Shown in pieces: positions 22,771 through 25,841 of a stretch of DNA of 25,841 bases. The position numbers and the translations under genes were made by a program. Position 1 is the stretch's first letter, and the number at the start of each line of letters is the position of its first letter. The DNA is taken from the NCBI GenBank assembly GCA_038232515.1, contig JBBSHS010000034.1:1-25841 (forward strand). Direction: 5' to 3'. The notes beneath the pieces are model-generated. The model saw only the letters and a program-made list of their open reading frames with translations, was not told the DNA's origin and made no database searches. This DNA is from JBBSHS01 sp038232515 (GTDB lineage: Bacteria > Actinomycetota > Acidimicrobiia > Acidimicrobiales > JAUJNH01).

Positions 22771-23571
22771 GTGGCTGCCATCGATGGGCGGGAGGTCCGG
22801 TGGTCGACGCCGCCCCTGCCGACCCGGGCCCAGCGATCGACTGAGCGGGCGGGAATGGGGAGTCCCTGGTCGAGGGTTGTCCTGAAGCTGTCCGGTGAGG
22901 CTCTGGCCAGTGCCGCATCGGACGAGACCATCGACAACGGCACGGTCGACCGCCTCGCCTGCGAGATCGCCCAGGCCCACATCCAGACCGGGGTGCAGGT
23001 GGCGGTGGTGGTGGGTGGGGGCAACATCTGGCGGGGGGCCACGGGCGCCGCCGAAGGCATGGACCGGGCCACCAGCGACCATATGGGCATGCTGGGCACC
23101 GTCATCAACGCCTTGGCCCTGCAGGACGCACTGGAACGCCACGGGCAACCCACCCGGGTCCAGACCGCCATCGAGATGGCGGCCGTGGCCGAGCCGTACA
23201 TCCGTCGCCGGGCCATCCGCCACCTCGAAAAGGGACGGGTGGTGATCTTCGCGGCCGGCATGGGCAACCCCTTCTTCACCACGGACACCCCCGCCGCGCT
23301 GCGCGCCGCGGAGATCGACGCCGGGGTCATCTTGAAGGGTACAGGGGTCGATGGTGTGTACACGGCCGATCCCCGCCTGGACCCCACCGCCACGAAGCTG
23401 CTCGAGGTCACCTTCGAGGAGGCTCTGGCCCGGGACCTGCGGGTCATGGACCTTACGGCGTTCACGATGTGCCGCGAAAACCGCATCCCCATCGTGGTCT
23501 TCGATGTCATGACGCCCGGCAACATCGGTCGCGCCTTGGAGGGTGACCCGATCGGTACCATCATCCGGTGA
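22771..23571 (+). CDS. pyrH: UMP kinase
   Basis: PyrH phosphorylates UMP to UDP with ATP and is feedback-controlled by UTP. The 266-residue product has VVLKLSGEAL at residues 36-45, VAVVVGGGNIWRG, ATSDHMGMLGTVINALALQD, GTGVDGVYTADPRLDP and MCRENRIPIVVFDV, all hallmarks of the hexameric amino-acid-kinase fold. GTG 22771 has GGAGG with a 5-nt spacer, but gives about 28 more residues than usual. ATG 22855, in the same frame, would give the typical start yet has a weaker site. Both remain possible. Its stop shares a base with the frr ATG. Confidence 0.95.
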   Translation: MAAIDGREVRWSTPPLPTRAQRSTERAGMGSPWSRVVLKLSGEALASAASDETIDNGTVDRLACEIAQAHIQTGVQVAVVVGGGNIWRGATGAAEGMDRATSDHMGMLGTVINALALQDALERHGQPTRVQTAIEMAAVAEPYIRRRAIRHLEKGRVVIFAAGMGNPFFTTDTPAALRAAEIDAGVILKGTGVDGVYTADPRLDPTATKLLEVTFEEALARDLRVMDLTAFTMCRENRIPIVVFDVMTPGNIGRALEGDPIGTIIR

Positions 23572-24143
23572 TGGCCGACGACGACCCCGCCTCGATGGTC
23601 CTGTCCGATGCCAGGGACAAGATGCACAAGGCGGTGGTCCACGCCGGCGCCGAGTTTGCCGCCGTCCGCACCGGCCGGGCCTCGCCGTCGCTGGTCGAGA
23701 AGTTGCGGATCGACTACTACGGCACCGAGGTGCCCCTTCAGCAGATCGCCGGCATCAACGTTCCCGAAGCCCGACTTCTCGTCATCTCGCCGTACGACAG
23801 GCAGACCTTGAAGGCCATCGAGAAGTCCATCCAGGAGTCCGATCTCGGCATCAACCCAAGCAACGACGGCCAGGTCATCCGACTGAAGATCCCCCAGCTC
23901 ACCGAGGACAGGCGCAAGGATCTGGTGAAGGTGACCAGGCACAAGGCGGAGGAGGGGCGGGTGGCGCTGCGCAATGCGCGCCGCCAGGCCCGCCACGACC
24001 TGGAAACTTTCGAGCACGACGGAGACATCAGCCTGGACGAGCTGGAGCGGGCCGAGAAGGACCTCGAGAAGGTCACAGCCGAACATGTGGCCGAGATCGA
24101 CAGGATGCTCCATCACAAGGAGCAGGAACTGCTCCAGGTATGA
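23571..24143 (+). CDS. frr: Ribosome recycling factor
   Basis: RRF splits post-termination ribosomes with EF-G. From ATG 23571 the product has 190 residues with the usual three-helix/beta organisation: LSDARDKMHKAVVHAGAEFA, VRTGRASPSLVEKLRIDYYG, VPLQQIAGINVPEARLLVIS, YDRQTLKAIEKSIQESDLGI, then LTEDRRKDLVKVTRHKAEEG and RVALRNARR. It ends HHKEQELLQV, which matches the family's conserved KExELLxV tail. The ATG overlaps the pyrH stop (TGATG). Its last codons form the first unit of a 26-bp tandem repeat, and its stop overlaps the ATG of a mini-ORF. Confidence 0.97.
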   Translation: MADDDPASMVLSDARDKMHKAVVHAGAEFAAVRTGRASPSLVEKLRIDYYGTEVPLQQIAGINVPEARLLVISPYDRQTLKAIEKSIQESDLGINPSNDGQVIRLKIPQLTEDRRKDLVKVTRHKAEEGRVALRNARRQARHDLETFEHDGDISLDELERAEKDLEKVTAEHVAEIDRMLHHKEQELLQV

Positions 24144-24197
24144 CGGAGCAGGAACTGCTCCAGGTATGACGGAGCAGGAACTGCTCCAGGTATGACG
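24120..24197. repeat. 26-bp tandem repeat, three perfect copies, duplicating the frr tail
   Basis: Copies lie at 24120-24145, 24146-24171 and 24172-24197. The unit encodes the last residues of frr (EQELLQV plus stop) and the next three bases. Each copy holds a perfect hairpin, GGAGCAG-GAA-CTGCTCC, at 24119-24135, 24145-24161 and 24171-24187. The first copy is the original coding end, since it matches the conserved RRF tail; the others are probably slippage or unequal-exchange duplicates. Confidence 0.96.
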
Positions 24198-24221
24198 GTG
24201 AGCGGGGCTGTCCCCGGGTAG
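24140..24221 (+). CDS. Relay of three overlapping 9-residue mini-ORFs after frr
   Basis: ATG 24140 (overlapping the frr stop) encodes MTEQELLQV and stops at 24169. ATG 24166 encodes the same peptide and stops at 24195. ATG 24192 encodes MTVSGAVPG and stops at 24221. Every start overlaps the previous stop as ATGA, so a reinitiating ribosome could pass along the repeat. Whether this happens is unknown; the peptides are too short to judge by sequence. Confidence 0.3.
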
Positions 24222-24262
24222 GGTCGGCGCTGATGTATTTGCACCGGGCGGTCCACGTCTGA
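24219..24262 (+). promoter_or_regulatory. Candidate cdsA promoter with leaderless 9-residue ORF
   Basis: TAGGGT (24219-24224) ends 8 nt before ATG 24233, which opens the ORF MYLHRAVHV ending in TGA 24260-24262, 22 bp before cdsA. The geometry equals that of the leaderless genes in the window. It may be a short leader peptide or simply the 5' end of the cdsA transcript. Confidence 0.35.
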
Positions 24263-24284
24263 CGACCGGAAGCGGGGACGATCA

Positions 24285-25823
24285 ATGAACGAGCGAGACA
24301 GCGACCGCCCGCCGGAGCGCCCCGCCAACGAGGGCGTGCGCATCATCGGCGCCGACGAGGCTCAGGCCGTGGTCGAAGGTGGCCAGGCCGCCCAGCGCCG
24401 CCAGCGCGAGGAGTTGCGCCCTGCGGGCACGCCGGGGACCAGGCCCGACCCGAGGGCGTCGATCGCGTTCCCATTGGCACGCGGGGAGGAGCCGCCGGTG
24501 GCGCCGCGCCCGGCCGCCTCGGTGTGGTCGTCGGCTTCAGGCGGTCGGCCGGAAGGTTACGGGCCCGAGGAGGCCGAAGGGGTGTCGCCCATGGGCCACG
24601 ACGAGACGATCGACGTGGGACCGTCCACCGGGCCGGTGTCCCTACCTGACTGGACGGACCCGCCCACCGGACAGGTGCCGCGGGTGATCCTCGGCGAGGA
24701 GCAAGCCGATGAGGCCTGGGCCAGCCGCAGCGGTCGTCAGCCCCGTTGGCGTGACGAAGGCGACGACTGGGAGGACACGGCCACCCACGACCCGCTCCTG
24801 GCCGACGACGAGACCAGGTTGGGGGCACTCGATCCAGACCGGGGTGACATGTCGGATCTCTATACGTTCGAAGACCCGGTGGCGCCGGCCATGCCCGAAC
24901 CTCCGCCCGAACCTCCGCCCGAACCGCCACCGGCGGCCCCCATTCGGACCAACCAACGGCCGGGCGAGGTACCCCCCTTCAGCAATGGTGGCGGCACCCG
25001 GGACATGCCCATGGCCGCCCTTGTGGGCGGGGGCATCGGGTTGTTGGCGGTGCTCGCCGCCGTGGCCGGGTCCGGGCCGTTCTTCCTCCTGGCTCTCGTG
25101 GTGGTGATGGGCTGCGCCGTCGAGGCGTTCGGCGTGTTCCAGCGGGCCGGGTACAAGCCGGCCACGCTCCTGGGATTGACGTCGGTGGCATCGCTGATGC
25201 TGAGCGCCTACTTCAAGGGCATCGCCGCGCTGCCGCTGGTGCTGGTGCTCACCGTGATCGCCACGATGTTGTGGTACCTGGCCAAGGTCGTCCGGGCCCG
25301 TCCGGTGCTGGCCATCGCCACCACCATGCTCGCCGTCGTCTGGGTCGGGGTCCTCGGTTCCTACGCCGCCCTTATGCTCAACACCCGGTTCCAGAGCCAT
25401 CTCCACAAGAATCTGGGCGTGGTGGTCGTCATGGCTGCCATCCTGCCGACGGTGGCCTACGACCTGGCCGGTTACTTCGGTGGGACGGCGTTCGGCACCC
25501 GGCCCATCGCTCCCGACGTCAGCCCCAACAAGACGGTCGAGGGCACGGTGGTCGGAATGGCTGCAGCGTTCATCATGGCGTGCGTCTGGTCGGTGCTGTC
25601 CCACTCGTGGGGCCTCGGGCACGGGATCTTCCTGGGCATCGTCGTCGCCATCGCCGCCCCGCTGGGCGATCTCTGCCAGTCGATGATCAAGCGGGATATC
25701 GGTGTGAAGGACATGGGCGGAATCCTCCCCGGTCATGGAGGACTCCTCGACCGGTTCGATTCCCTGCTCTTCGTGCTGCCGGCGGTGTACTACCTGGCCC
25801 ACTACTACGGCTTGGTCTTCTAG
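24285..25823 (+). CDS. cdsA: Phosphatidate cytidylyltransferase with long N-terminal extension
   Basis: CdsA makes CDP-diacylglycerol from phosphatidic acid and CTP, the precursor of acidic phospholipids. The C-terminal ~270 residues (from about 241) form a polytopic membrane domain of seven to eight helices, with AYDLAGYFGG, DVSPNKTVEGTVVG and the CDP-diglyceride synthetase signature around SMIKRDIGVKDMGGILPGHG and LLDRFDSLLF. The first ~240 residues are hydrophilic and low-complexity, rich in Glu, Pro, Gly and Arg, with an EPPPEPPPEPPP stretch, and are probably a disordered cytoplasmic arm; the usual family length is 270-300. A GCGGGGA stretch precedes ATG 24285. Location after frr is the standard order. 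Confidence 0.95.
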   Translation: MNERDSDRPPERPANEGVRIIGADEAQAVVEGGQAAQRRQREELRPAGTPGTRPDPRASIAFPLARGEEPPVAPRPAASVWSSASGGRPEGYGPEEAEGVSPMGHDETIDVGPSTGPVSLPDWTDPPTGQVPRVILGEEQADEAWASRSGRQPRWRDEGDDWEDTATHDPLLADDETRLGALDPDRGDMSDLYTFEDPVAPAMPEPPPEPPPEPPPAAPIRTNQRPGEVPPFSNGGGTRDMPMAALVGGGIGLLAVLAAVAGSGPFFLLALVVVMGCAVEAFGVFQRAGYKPATLLGLTSVASLMLSAYFKGIAALPLVLVLTVIATMLWYLAKVVRARPVLAIATTMLAVVWVGVLGSYAALMLNTRFQSHLHKNLGVVVVMAAILPTVAYDLAGYFGGTAFGTRPIAPDVSPNKTVEGTVVGMAAAFIMACVWSVLSHSWGLGHGIFLGIVVAIAAPLGDLCQSMIKRDIGVKDMGGILPGHGGLLDRFDSLLFVLPAVYYLAHYYGLVF

Positions 25824-25824
25824 C

Positions 25825-25840
25825 GGGGGGGGGGGGGGGG
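25825..25840. repeat. Run of 16 G at the window end
   Basis: Sixteen consecutive G follow two bases after the cdsA stop and end one base before the window edge. It may be a true G-tract or a sequencing/assembly artefact at a contig end. Confidence 0.9.
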
Positions 25841-25841
25841 C

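Noticed and set aside
24120..24197. CRISPR-like array after frr
   Set aside because: The repeats are directly adjacent with no spacers and derive from the frr coding end; no cas genes are present.
24642..25802. Minus-strand ORF of 386 codons opposite cdsA
   Set aside because: It is His/Gly/Glu-rich antisense translation of a gene with a clear CDP-diglyceride synthetase signature on the plus strand.

Overview
The window is high-GC and reads as an actinobacterial chromosome, most likely from the Acidimicrobiia or a close relative. The supporting signs are a DUF2469 gene between lepB and yraN, a GluABCD-type amino-acid importer, a DrrAB-type exporter, a mycothiol-dependent-isomerase-like protein, many GTG/TTG starts, and repeated TANNNT boxes 6-10 nt upstream of start codons, which suggests leaderless transcripts. 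The phylum call is secure; the class call is an inference.

The backbone is a conserved translation and envelope supercluster, all on the + strand: ffh - rpsP - khpA - rimM - [interruption 1] - trmD - rplS - [interruption 2] - lepB - DUF2469 - yraN - comM - dprA - xerC-like - M23-like - rpsB - tsf - pyrH - frr - cdsA. Before ffh lie the 3' end of a Thr/Pro-rich ORF and a broken DUF4190/septum-formation membrane gene (in-frame stop plus frameshift).

Interruption 1 (3781-10444) separates rimM from trmD. It begins with GC-rich intergenic repeats, including two ~100-bp tandem copies, followed by an amino-acid ABC importer operon (ATPase, lipoprotein, two permeases) with a short upstream leader ORF. 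A PadR regulator comes next, with a strong promoter overlapped by a palindrome, and then a two-gene DrrAB-like ABC exporter.

Interruption 2 (11637-14166) separates rplS from lepB. It is a minus-strand, translationally coupled operon: a TetR regulator, a MDMPI/DinB-like protein and a diiron-type metallo-beta-lactamase-fold protein. It is flanked by a perfect 29-bp direct repeat made of the last codons and stop of rplS. At the right end the cassette supplies a promoter and start codon, so the second repeat copy forms the tail of a 27-codon chimeric mini-ORF whose TGA overlaps the lepB GTG, recreating the overlap rplS presumably once had with lepB. This is the most interesting structure in the window.

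A second theme is very short ORFs bridging genes through ATGA/GTGA overlaps: rpsP-17 codons-khpA, the mini-ORF before lepB, and a relay after frr. At frr, a 26-bp sequence encoding its last seven residues and stop is present three times in tandem. Each copy contains a perfect 7-bp hairpin, and each ATG overlaps the preceding stop. A convergent minus-strand pair of small genes (36-aa membrane protein and 89-aa Cys/His protein) lies between yraN and comM. No tRNA, rRNA, CRISPR array, transposase or integrase of a mobile element is visible; the tyrosine recombinase is of the housekeeping XerC/D type. The window ends in a run of 16 G just after cdsA.
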